Of a stretch of 64,000 bases of DNA, positions 1 to 10,000 are shown piece by piece. The stretch's first letter is position 1. Every line of letters begins with the position of its first letter. The notes below the pieces were generated by a model. It searched no databases, was not told the DNA's origin, and was given only the letters and a program-made list of their open reading frames with translations. The translations under genes and the position numbers were made by a program. The stretch lies in NCBI GenBank assembly GCA_046533095.1, contig JAJQRA010000034.1, positions 210,993 to 274,992 on the forward strand, written 5' to 3'. This DNA is from ZAX-1 sp046533095 (GTDB lineage Bacteria > Bacillota > Clostridia > Lachnospirales > Lachnospiraceae).

Positions 1-2
1 GC

Positions 3-701
3 TACCAGCCCGTTAGATTCTATGACAGTGTCAAGGAGCTAAGTAAAGATAAAGGAAGGATTTGGATAGAGATTGGTACATCAGATCAACTTGCTCCATG
101 TATTAAAAAGACATTAAGAGGAAACAAAGAGTCTAAAGTTATTTCATCAATTACTCTAGGACGAGGGGATTCTTGTGCTGGCTTCTATAATGCTATCGGA
201 AACATTTGGGAGGCTGGTATTGATATTGAGTGGGAGCTATTACATGAATCACGGCCATTTAGAACACCATTACCAACGTATGCTTTTGAGAGAAAGTCCT
301 ATTGGAGATATAAGAAGGGTAGTAAGACATCATCCACTAACGATCCGGTAATCATTAGTGATAATGAGGAAAGTGTGTTGGAGGAACAGCAGAAGTCCCT
401 AGTCCGTAACGAGACAGATAGGATTTTAGTACAAATATTTAAGGATGCCCTAGAACTAGATGAATTAAACATCTATGAGGATTTATTTGAACTGGGATAT
501 GATTCTTTATCTATTGTTCTAATTTTAAAGCAGATTGAAAGCCAATTAAGTAAGAAAATTTCTTTACAAGAGATATATAATTTCAAAAATATAGGTGAAA
601 TAGCGGATTATCTTGATACTCTTCAAACGAGTGCGATAGAGAGTGTAACAGAGGAAGACGATGATCGAAAATCATTAGAGCAACTTTTTGACGAATTGTG
701 A
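3..701 (+). CDS. C-terminal end of a modular polyketide synthase (AT end, linker, ACP); 5' end outside window
   Basis: The frame is open from base 3, so only the last 232 residues are visible. They begin in the C-terminal part of an acyltransferase domain (a stretch like PVRFYDSV, then WIEIGTSDQLAP, which matches the usual 'FLEIGPG' segment). The typical post-AT linker follows, RTPLPTYAFERKSYWR. An acyl carrier protein comes next, with the phosphopantetheine motif LGYDSLS around base 500. The protein stops at 699-701, and the next synthase gene follows with its own ribosome site, so the carrier is the last domain. This is the fifth-from-last gene of a same-strand assembly line. The module number and extender choice cannot be read because the KS and the AT catalytic serine lie upstream. 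A GTG at 375 could be mistaken for a start, but the upstream homology shows it is internal. Confidence 0.85.
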   Translation, partial: YQPVRFYDSVKELSKDKGRIWIEIGTSDQLAPCIKKTLRGNKESKVISSITLGRGDSCAGFYNAIGNIWEAGIDIEWELLHESRPFRTPLPTYAFERKSYWRYKKGSKTSSTNDPVIISDNEESVLEEQQKSLVRNETDRILVQIFKDALELDELNIYEDLFELGYDSLSIVLILKQIESQLSKKISLQEIYNFKNIGEIADYLDTLQTSAIESVTEEDDDRKSLEQLFDEL

Positions 702-715
702 TAATGGAGGTAAAT

Positions 716-3700
716 ATGACAAACCATGAAATTTTTGAAGTATCTCCGGATATTTTTGATTGGGCCGAGATAGAAAATATCGTTTATTTCAGTTGCCTTA
801 AAGAGGTACAGTACATAGATTTTCCAGTTCAGATTCAGAGTAAGTGTAAATTTATCAAAGTTCCGTTTATCCCTAGAGACGGCAAAGGCAATGTAGACAA
901 CAATAAGCTAATAAAGATGGAAAGCGTAGATAGTGAGCAAATGCAGGAGCTGGCTAATATTATAACTAAAGTCGATGAAAACTCAAAAGCGAAGTTATTT
1001 TATGATAATGATGCTGCTACATTGAAATTACCAAGGAATAATAAATCCGCTGCGAAAGATACTAGTAACTTATATAACGGCAATAAAGCTATTGCGAAGA
1101 GTGAACCACTCAACCTAGATGATCGTAAATTTTATGATTTAGTGGATCTCATAAGCAGTCGAAGTAACAGTAGTCAAAGAATCATTTATTATTCTAAAGA
1201 TGGTAAAAGTGTTCAGACCATCGGAGAACTCTATCAAAATGCAAAATATTGTGCCGGCAACCTAGTGGAATCAGGAGTAAGACCCGGGGACAAGCTGATA
1301 TTCCAAGTATCTAGCAAAAGAGCATTTCTAGAGGTTTTTTGGGCTTGTATGTTGATTGGTGCAGTACCAGCTCCAATGACTGTAATTGAGGATTATGAAG
1401 CAGAAAGTAGCAATGTAGATAAGCTATATAATATTTGGTCGCTATTAAACAATCCTAAAGTTCTAGTTACAGACATTGAAGATTCGGGGATAAAACATTT
1501 AGAAAAAGATTCAAGATTTACTAATCTTGAGGTGCTTTCATTTAATAATAAAGAAAATAATATAGATATTCCTTTGCATAGGTGGAATATTGACGAGACG
1601 AGTTTGATTTTATTCACCTCTGGCAGTACTGGATTGCCAAAAGGAGTTCAATTATGCCAAAAAAATATATTTGCAAGAACATTGGGTGAAATACAGCTTT
1701 ATAAGTTAGATGAACACAATGTTGATTTAAATTGGATGACATTTACTCATGCCGCAGGACTCATATGGTCACATATCCGAGATATATATATGGATATTTT
1801 ACAGATTCAAGTGGATACTGAAATTATTCTAAAGAATCCACTATTATGGATTGATTTGATAAATGAGTATAGAGTAACTATAACTTGGGCACCTAATTTT
1901 GCTTTCGCCATGGTAGCAGATAATATAGACCGGAATAAAGAGTATTCGTGGAAACTTGATAGCTTAGAATATGCATTTGCAGGTGGTGAAGCAAATATTA
2001 GTAGAGTTTTATTAAGCTTTCTCAATGCATTAAAAGAATATGGACTTTCGCAAAACTGTATAGTACCGGCATTTGGAATGACTGAAACATCTTCTTGCGT
2101 TACATATTATAATTATTTTTCACCTGACGCGCATCATGACAACGATCAATTTATACCAGTTGGTCAGCCAACACCAGGATCAGAGTTAAGGATTGTCAAT
2201 GCGCAAGGAAATTTATGTAATGAGGGAGAAATCGGTTATTTACAAGGAAAAGGGCCATCATATACCTGTGGCTATTATAAAAATGATATGGTCAATAAGG
2301 AATCTTTTTCGGATGATGGCTATTTGATTACAGGGGATCTGGGCTTTATTATTGACAACCAGCTTACCATAACTGGGCGTGAAAAAGATATTATTATTAT
2401 TAATGGACTCAACTACTATGTGCAAGACTTTGAAGCCGCAGCTGATGATGTGGCGGGTGTTCTGGCATCCTCAAGCGTAGCAACATCTGTTCTAGGTAAA
2501 AGCGAGACAGAAGAGGTGTTAATATTTTTCACTCCTGAAAAAAGTGAGTTACTAGGAGATAATGGAATAATTGAACTTAAGCAAATTGTTGAAAGCATAA
2601 GAAAAACGATTCAGGAACAATGCCTGGTAAATCCTGCACATATTTTTCCGTACAGAGCGGAGGAATCTGCACGAACAGAACTTGGTAAAAAGCAACGGAA
2701 CAAATATAGAAATGACTATTTAGATTGTAAGTACCAAATATGGGAAAGTAAATTGGAAGATACAGTTGAGTATAGTCTTCTATCACCAATTTGGATTAAA
2801 TATCATATTGATAACAGCAATTCATATGCGAACATAAAGTATTTATTCGATGATGATGCCACAAAAGAGACAATCATGAAAATAGATTCCCATATTCAGC
2901 AGGAGAATATCATAGAGAGCTACGATAACCTGATAGATAATGAGTGTCTTGTTGATTTTACCTTTTATAGTGTAAATGAAATTGAACTAACCAGTGATAA
3001 CTTAAAGAACTACTATAGGAAGCTTAGTAAGCATCTTAGTATAATTGCATCTAAAGCAGTGAAACTCAAAATATACTTTCCAACACACAACGCATTGCAT
3101 ATTACCGAAAGTGAACAAGGATGGAATTATCAGGGTAGTGATTTATTCAGTATAGTAAAAACATTAAATCAGGAAAATACATATATTGACGTAAGGCAAA
3201 TTGATTTTTCATACTATTTAGATCATCTGATGCGCCAAGAAATAGGCAGTTGTAGCAAGGATGTAATTGTAGCCTATAGAGGAGGGCAGAGATACGTACA
3301 GAGGTTTAAAACGATAGAAAATCCGGTACCCGGCAATTGGATCAATCCAAATGACACAGTTATGGTTGTAGGGGGAATGGGTGGAATTGGAAAGTATCTG
3401 TGCTCATATCTACATAGGAGCTATAATGCAAGATTAGTGATTATTGGTCGGTCTTCTGAAACAAATCATGCACACGACCTTGAAATATTAAGACGTCATA
3501 GTTGCCAGGTGGTTTATGCACAGGCAGATATTACTGACTTTGAAAATCTGCAAAAGAAAGTATCGAAAGTATTGGCTCAACATAAGTGGACTCTAGATGG
3601 AATAATTAATCTTGCTGGTGTGTTATCCACTGAAAATAGTGATACCTATAATAACAATCTTCTAAAACACACCGTAGAGAAAGAGATATTTGACAACTAT

Positions 3701-4558
3701 TATATTACCAGCTACAACAAGTTATTAGGAACAGTTAATATAGACAAATTACGTACCAAACTTAATTCACCCTACTTGATTGTTTTTGGATCAGTTACTG
3801 CTTACTTTGGCAGTCCTGCATTTGGTGCATATGCAGGATCCAATTCAATGCAGGAGCAATACTGTAATTGCCTTAGAAGTAAAGGAGAACGGGTAAAAAG
3901 TGTTCTGTGGAGTTTTTGGAATAAGACAGGTATGGCTAGTGGTATAAAGGTAAACAGTTATAAGCAGAATATTTTCCAACATATAGACAATGACGATGGT
4001 GTTGCTTGTTTTAATAGTGTGTTAGGCTGTGAAAACATGATAAATATTATTGGAATTAATCGAGAGAATTATGCTGTTAAACACCAAGTCATTGACATGT
4101 ATAAACCTCGTATTAATATAACGCTATCAAATCATAAATATAGGGATAGATTACAAAAGCATATCTCTGATTCAAGCGCAGCATTTCTGGCTAAATATAT
4201 TAACTATCGTTACGATACGAGCAGCAATGTAACCTGGTCAGATGAATTACAAGAAATATGGAATAAAATATCTGCGGTTTGGAAAGGTACATTAAAGATA
4301 GAAGAGGTAGAACTCGATGATAATATATTTGATTTAGGAGGCGACTCAATTAGTATTTTTTCAATATCCAGTCAATTAACAGATGTTTTTAAGATGGATA
4401 TAAAAGCAATAGATATCATGATGAATCCCCGTATAAAAGAGATATCTGTTTTTGTATTCAATCAGAAAAACAATATTAATCCGAGCGACTCTGCTAATAT
4501 TAAAGATAAAGCAAGGCAGAGAAATGAAAAGAGGCTACAAAGCCGTAAGAAAGGATAA
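716..4558 (+). CDS. Hybrid synthase: acyl-AMP-ligase/adenylation - ketoreductase - carrier protein
   Basis: 1280 residues. After an N-terminal extension of about 160 residues comes an adenylate-forming domain: FTSGSTGLPKG near residue 300, FGMTE near 452, TGDLGF near 540 and GREKDIIIINGLNYY near 553. The last motif and the NWM..HAAG stretch recall the loading ligases of PksJ-type bacillaene lines and FAAL enzymes more than amino-acid-activating A domains. A ketoreductase follows: a structural half, then the NADPH loop VGGMGGIG near 882 and the catalytic region GSVTAYFGSPAFGAY (Tyr near 1038). The carrier is last, LGGDSIS, with Ser about 1211. The order A-KR-T is known from alpha-keto-acid modules (cereulide, valinomycin), but the A domain here looks like an acyl ligase, so the substrate is open. 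ATG 716 is chosen over GTG 698 because GGAGG sits five bases before it. It begins 14 bases after the upstream PKS gene. Confidence 0.85.
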   Translation: MTNHEIFEVSPDIFDWAEIENIVYFSCLKEVQYIDFPVQIQSKCKFIKVPFIPRDGKGNVDNNKLIKMESVDSEQMQELANIITKVDENSKAKLFYDNDAATLKLPRNNKSAAKDTSNLYNGNKAIAKSEPLNLDDRKFYDLVDLISSRSNSSQRIIYYSKDGKSVQTIGELYQNAKYCAGNLVESGVRPGDKLIFQVSSKRAFLEVFWACMLIGAVPAPMTVIEDYEAESSNVDKLYNIWSLLNNPKVLVTDIEDSGIKHLEKDSRFTNLEVLSFNNKENNIDIPLHRWNIDETSLILFTSGSTGLPKGVQLCQKNIFARTLGEIQLYKLDEHNVDLNWMTFTHAAGLIWSHIRDIYMDILQIQVDTEIILKNPLLWIDLINEYRVTITWAPNFAFAMVADNIDRNKEYSWKLDSLEYAFAGGEANISRVLLSFLNALKEYGLSQNCIVPAFGMTETSSCVTYYNYFSPDAHHDNDQFIPVGQPTPGSELRIVNAQGNLCNEGEIGYLQGKGPSYTCGYYKNDMVNKESFSDDGYLITGDLGFIIDNQLTITGREKDIIIINGLNYYVQDFEAAADDVAGVLASSSVATSVLGKSETEEVLIFFTPEKSELLGDNGIIELKQIVESIRKTIQEQCLVNPAHIFPYRAEESARTELGKKQRNKYRNDYLDCKYQIWESKLEDTVEYSLLSPIWIKYHIDNSNSYANIKYLFDDDATKETIMKIDSHIQQENIIESYDNLIDNECLVDFTFYSVNEIELTSDNLKNYYRKLSKHLSIIASKAVKLKIYFPTHNALHITESEQGWNYQGSDLFSIVKTLNQENTYIDVRQIDFSYYLDHLMRQEIGSCSKDVIVAYRGGQRYVQRFKTIENPVPGNWINPNDTVMVVGGMGGIGKYLCSYLHRSYNARLVIIGRSSETNHAHDLEILRRHSCQVVYAQADITDFENLQKKVSKVLAQHKWTLDGIINLAGVLSTENSDTYNNNLLKHTVEKEIFDNYYITSYNKLLGTVNIDKLRTKLNSPYLIVFGSVTAYFGSPAFGAYAGSNSMQEQYCNCLRSKGERVKSVLWSFWNKTGMASGIKVNSYKQNIFQHIDNDDGVACFNSVLGCENMINIIGINRENYAVKHQVIDMYKPRINITLSNHKYRDRLQKHISDSSAAFLAKYINYRYDTSSNVTWSDELQEIWNKISAVWKGTLKIEEVELDDNIFDLGGDSISIFSISSQLTDVFKMDIKAIDIMMNPRIKEISVFVFNQKNNINPSDSANIKDKARQRNEKRLQSRKKG

Positions 4559-4562
4559 AACT

Positions 4563-6995
4563 ATGAATCTTAAGGAGAAAATTAAGGTTTTGTCAGATGA
4601 ACAACGGCAAAAGTTGTCTTCAATGCTTAAAGTTGACGGACATAAATATGGTGTTTATCCGTTGACAAAAGCTCAATATGGACTTTGGTGCACCTATCAA
4701 ATAGAACCTGCGGGGAATAGCTCTTTTTACAATATCTGTTGCAGCGTAAATCTATATGGGGATACTTGTGTGGACAGTTGCTTATCAATTATAAAATTAT
4801 TACATACTAAGCATGAGGCATTATCATATAGGTTTATTAATCTAAAGAGTAATACATATCAGTATATAGATTCTGAATCTGAACCTTTAATAGAGGTAAG
4901 AGATTTTACAGATTCTCCTGATTTTGAGAAAATAACGAAAATATCAGAAATTGAGAATACATTGCAATTTTATCATTTTGATTTAACCAGTGAGAGTCCT
5001 ATTAAATATGTTGTCGTAAAATCAAGTGATAAGGAAATTATAGTATACTTCTGTATTCATCATATCATCTCTGACGGTTGGTCATTGGGCATATTGGTCA
5101 AGACTTTTCTTGAACTGTATTTTAATAAAAATACTAATATTAGTATTAATGGGTTCTCAGACTATATCAAGCTGTGCAACACAGAAAAGTATTCTGATTT
5201 GCAAGCTCAAAATCTTAAGTTCTGGAAAAGCAGATTAAAAAACACAAATTCAATATTAGTTGATAAGACGATTGAAGTTGAAAATACGAATTCATCTTCT
5301 GCTGAACACTACGAGATTATGCTGCCGGGGAACTTTCAAGAACAAGTGGAAATATTCTCTAAAAAAAATCACCTTAGTCTACAAGCAATAACATTATGTG
5401 CTTTTTGTGTGGTAATGCAGAGGTATTACTTTAATGATTCACTAAATGTTGGCATTACATTTGCTCGAAGAAGTCATGACTGCACGAGGAATATGATAGG
5501 TGATCTGGCTTCCATAATACCTATCCCCATTGCTGTGGACGAATCTTTAAGTGTAGTAAATGCAATAAGAGCGGTTAATTCAATACTTCTGGAAGGTATT
5601 GAACACGAAGAGGTAGAAATATCTGATCTTATTATGGAGACGGTAAAGGAGAGGAGACAAGATATACAGCCACTATATCAGCTAACATTTGCTTATCATG
5701 GAAAGAATTTATTAGCTGGGTTGGTGGAAGGAAGGCAGGAAATCAAAGTAGATGAGGTATCATATGTTTTTAGACATATCCTAAGTAAATTTACAAATGG
5801 ATTTAATGGCTATGTTTGTGTTACTGTGCAAGAGAAGGCAGAAGGGCTATGTTTACAAGCAGATTATGCCGTAAGGTACTTTGACCGTAAGAAAATTGAT
5901 GTTGTACTTAAATCCATCTCAAATTTACTTCAGTATTTTATTAGCAAGCCAGATATGCCCGTAGAGGAGAGTGTCACTCTTAAGAGCCAATTAGCAGTGT
6001 CTGAATGTGATACTCTTCCTAGCACGAGCGTAGGTTTTTTGAAAAATAATAGAATTGAGCAACTCAGTAATAGTCCGGGTAATATTGCTATTTTGGATTA
6101 CAATAATAATGTTACCCCTATTGGCTATCCTGGTTACCTATATTACAAACAAAATGGTTCATGGCAATCCAGCGGTGAATTTGGGATTATTAATACAGAA
6201 TATGAATTATCAATAGTTCCGGAATATTCACGGATAGTAAGGTTAGAAAATGATGTTGTTGATACAGCGTCACTTAGGCTGGAAATATGTACGAAGTATG
6301 AGGTTGATTGTCTGGTTTATTATTACAGGCAGGTAGCAATTATTATCTATTCAGGGAATAAATCATTATTGCTAGAAGATTTACAAGAATATATACATAC
6401 AGAGCATGTTGTAATATTCAAAACATCCAAAGCCTTCGCTAACGTAAGAAACGTTACAAATTCGATAGCTAGTAGTGTGCTTAAGCTTTCTACAATCGAA
6501 TCAGTTAATAGGTGCTTATTTTTGCAGTCAGAAGATAACTATTATTTTATTTACGAAACGAACAATAATTCTAATCTTCATTCTGAAGAAATTACTGAAA
6601 TTAGGAGATTAGTTAATTACAAGAATTTAATCATTGGTAGATATGAACATATACCCCATACTGGTAGTCAAATCATTTCTAGAGAGATATGTTTAGATTC
6701 AATTATTATTCCTAAGGGAAAAACCCTAACTAAAACAGAAGATAAGTTAATTTCAATATGGAATAAGATTCTATTGCAAGATAGCTTTACTATTTATGAT
6801 AAGTTTTACGAAATAGGTGGCAACTCTATGCTGATGATGAGATTATATCAGGAAATAAATAAAGAGTTTGAGATTAATATAAATATCGCTGAACTATTTG
6901 TATGTAATACGATTAAGGATCAGGCTAAATTTCTTGACAGTGAGTATATGGACTGTTCAAATACGAAAGAAGAAGTTGTAGGAATGAAATTCTGA
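4563..6995 (+). CDS. NRPS protein: condensation domain - decayed adenylation remnant - peptidyl carrier
   Basis: 810 residues. The first ~450 form a condensation domain that opens with YPLTKAQYGLWCTY and carries an intact HHxxxDG motif, HHIISDGWS, at His166-Gly172. The last ~80 residues are a peptidyl carrier with IGGNSMLM (Ser755). The ~250 residues between look like the worn-down C-terminal end of an adenylation domain: IGYPGYLYYKQNG resembles the usual 'GEIGYLYIK' segment and SSGEFGII the 'TGDLGR' motif. The ATP-binding SGTTGxPKG and the substrate pocket are absent. The protein therefore cannot load its own carrier, and an adenylation domain acting in trans, or an acyl unit from a neighbour, is needed (inference). 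It starts four bases after the preceding stop with AAAGGA upstream, so translation is probably coupled. Confidence 0.82.
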   Translation: MNLKEKIKVLSDEQRQKLSSMLKVDGHKYGVYPLTKAQYGLWCTYQIEPAGNSSFYNICCSVNLYGDTCVDSCLSIIKLLHTKHEALSYRFINLKSNTYQYIDSESEPLIEVRDFTDSPDFEKITKISEIENTLQFYHFDLTSESPIKYVVVKSSDKEIIVYFCIHHIISDGWSLGILVKTFLELYFNKNTNISINGFSDYIKLCNTEKYSDLQAQNLKFWKSRLKNTNSILVDKTIEVENTNSSSAEHYEIMLPGNFQEQVEIFSKKNHLSLQAITLCAFCVVMQRYYFNDSLNVGITFARRSHDCTRNMIGDLASIIPIPIAVDESLSVVNAIRAVNSILLEGIEHEEVEISDLIMETVKERRQDIQPLYQLTFAYHGKNLLAGLVEGRQEIKVDEVSYVFRHILSKFTNGFNGYVCVTVQEKAEGLCLQADYAVRYFDRKKIDVVLKSISNLLQYFISKPDMPVEESVTLKSQLAVSECDTLPSTSVGFLKNNRIEQLSNSPGNIAILDYNNNVTPIGYPGYLYYKQNGSWQSSGEFGIINTEYELSIVPEYSRIVRLENDVVDTASLRLEICTKYEVDCLVYYYRQVAIIIYSGNKSLLLEDLQEYIHTEHVVIFKTSKAFANVRNVTNSIASSVLKLSTIESVNRCLFLQSEDNYYFIYETNNNSNLHSEEITEIRRLVNYKNLIIGRYEHIPHTGSQIISREICLDSIIIPKGKTLTKTEDKLISIWNKILLQDSFTIYDKFYEIGGNSMLMMRLYQEINKEFEININIAELFVCNTIKDQAKFLDSEYMDCSNTKEEVVGMKF

Positions 6996-7009
6996 AACGG
7001 GGTGGATAA

Positions 7010-10000
7010 ATGAATACATTTAACAGTATTGCAATAATAGGTATGAGTGGAAGATTACCAATGATCTCATCATTGGATGAGTTAGATGATATCTTTAGCA
7101 ACAAAGTTGATACGATACGCCCTGTCAGTGAAAACAGGATTGAGTTACAAAAATTAGACAAGAATAAAATTTATAAGGAAACAGCTTATTTAGATGATAT
7201 TGAATTTTTTGATTATCCCTTTTTTAATATTAGCAAAAATGAGGCACAGTACATAGATCCGCAGCAAAGGATTGCTATGCAGCTAGCTTGTGAAGCTATT
7301 GAAAATAGTGGATACTCACTGTCGTCAATGAAAGGGAGCAATACATCTGTTTTAGTAGCAGCACATGATAGTTATTTCTTGGACTTGCTTGAAAATCCAT
7401 CTGGACCTGCATTGATTGGAAATTTCTTAGATGTACTTCCGGCTCGGATATCGTATTTTCTAGATTTAAGGGGAGAGGCAACGGTTATTCAAACATCCTG
7501 CTCCTCAAGCTTAACAGCAATATATGATGCATGCATCAAATTAAATGCATATGAAACAGATATGGTGCTAGTAGGAGCAGTTTGCCTTGATTTTAGAATA
7601 AATGAGGAGAATAAAGAAGATAAAATAGGTATATATTCAGGAAGCAATCGATGCAAATCTTTCGACGAAGACGCAGATGGAACAAATTTCGGAGAAGGGG
7701 CAGGTTTTATTTTACTAAAAAGATTTGATGATGCAATAAATGATAAAGACAATATATTGGCAGAGGTCAAATCAGTTGGCATTAATCAGGATGGAAGCCG
7801 GTCCAATAGCCTGACCGCTCCCAGTGCTGCTGCTCAAGCTGAGCTGCTACTGAAAACATGGGAAAGGGGGGGAATTAATCCGGAAGATATTGGATATATT
7901 GAGGCACACGGAACTGGTACCAAAATAGGTGATCCAATAGAAATTTTAGGTATCACAAAGGCAGTTTCAAATTTTACAGACAAAAAGGAGTTTTGCCCTA
8001 TTGGAAGTTTGAAATCAAACTTTTCACATTTTGGCTCGTTTGCAGGATTGGCTAATATATTAAAAGGAATAATATCCATTCAAAACGGGAAGAAATATCC
8101 ATTGCAGAACTTTAAAGCACCGAATCAATTGATCGATTTTAAAAATTCACCTGTATATCCTATCACGGAAGTTGAAGAGTGGTATGGAGGGAAGAGTAAA
8201 TTGTTTGCCACGAGTGCTTTCGGAATTTCAGGTACCAATGTACATGTAGTACTTGGGGAATATGATAGCTATGCACCTCTTGATATAGAATACTATCCAG
8301 AAATCGTCACTGTCAGTGTCAAATACGAGGAGGTCTATGAAACATACCGTGCTAATCTACAAGCTCGTGCAAGAATCTGCAACTCCTATGCTGAGTTTTG
8401 CTATACACTCAATAGTGGCAGGGATCCGTATTCATATAGAGTGGCAGCAGTAGTATCATCAAGAGAAGAATTAATAGAATTTTTATCAACATCAAAGGTA
8501 GAGCTATTAGAGAAGAAAGAAATAGTATTCTTATGTTCTGATAATAATATTTGTGAAAAGGAAGAAATACGCAAATTATGCGAAAATTCAACATATTTTA
8601 ATGAGATTTATTCGCAATTCATAAACAGATTAGGTGAACAAAATGAAAACACAAGATATCTAGTACAAAATGTATCGCTGTACCGCTTTCTCAAACGCAT
8701 CGGGATTGAGTCAAGCAAGGTAATTGGTAGTGGTAAAGGAAATATTGTTGTTGATTATTTAACGGATAAGATAGACTTCGAAGAGGCAGCTAGTAAAATT
8801 TCTACATATAGTGAACAAGGGAAATTTAACGAGGTCGGTTTTTTAGAATATGTAAAAAAACAGTTTAAAGAAGAGGATAATTTCTTTTTGGAATTAGGAA
8901 ATCAAGGTATTATCGAAAGCTGCTTGGATAAGAATGGTTACAGTAACCACATATCTGCACTAAATGAAACAGGTATATTAGCTGCTGTTGGAAAGCTGTA
9001 TTGTTTAGGTTGTGATATTCTCTGGAATAAATATTATGAAGGAAGAAACAGAAAGAAGATGGCTTTACCAACGCATCCGTTTAGAAATTTAATTGCTTGG
9101 CCTGTAGCTATTAAGAGCACTCATAATACGAGAACTAAGGAGGATACTAAGACTCGGGATTCTAAGCCGATGGATATTTATGCATTCCTTCATGAGCTAT
9201 GGTGTGAACAGCTTGGAGTAGATGAAATTAAGAAGGATGATGATTTGTTTGAATTAGGGGCAGATTCATTAATGGGAATGGATGTTGTAGAAAACATTGA
9301 AAAGAACATTGGTATTAAAATTGAATTTGAAGCGGTATACAAGTATCCGACATTAGAAATGCTTGGGGCATATTTGCTTACACTTAAAGGCTCCGGAAAC
9401 GAAGAAAAAAATGATATTATAAGTTATATCGAGAGACATGATAAGATGCTAGTTTCTTATAATCAGAAAAGAATGTTGTATTTATTCGAAGAATCAAATA
9501 AAAGCAGTTCATATAATATGCCTTGTATGTTCAAATTTAAAGGTGACTTGAATGAATCAGCCTTTTTATTAAGTGTTTGTGCACTTGTGCAACGTAACGA
9601 AAGTCTACATACTATATATACGAAGAACGATGGCGAATATTATCAACGTATACTCAATGAGTATGAATTAGTGAATGAACTTATTGATTTAAGTTCAAAA
9701 AGTGAACCTCTAATTAATGAAACAATAAGAAATTATTGTGACCAATCGTTTGATTTATTTAGAGAAATTCCAGTAAGAAGCTATTTGATTAAGGTTAACG
9801 AAACTGAGCATATTTGGCTTGTCAACACGCATCATATAGCTGCAGACGGATGGTCAATGGGCATTGTATGTAATGAAATATGTAAGATTTATAAATCTGC
9901 CTTGGAAGAAAAAAAATTCGCAGATATTCCACCTCAAAAGAATCAATACGTTGACTATGCATATTGGGAGAATGCGTTAGCTAAAAGCGATGATTTCAAG

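Noticed and set aside
375..701. Stand-alone acyl carrier protein starting at GTG 375
   Set aside because: The same frame is open to the window edge and encodes AT and linker motifs, so the carrier is the end of a larger PKS.
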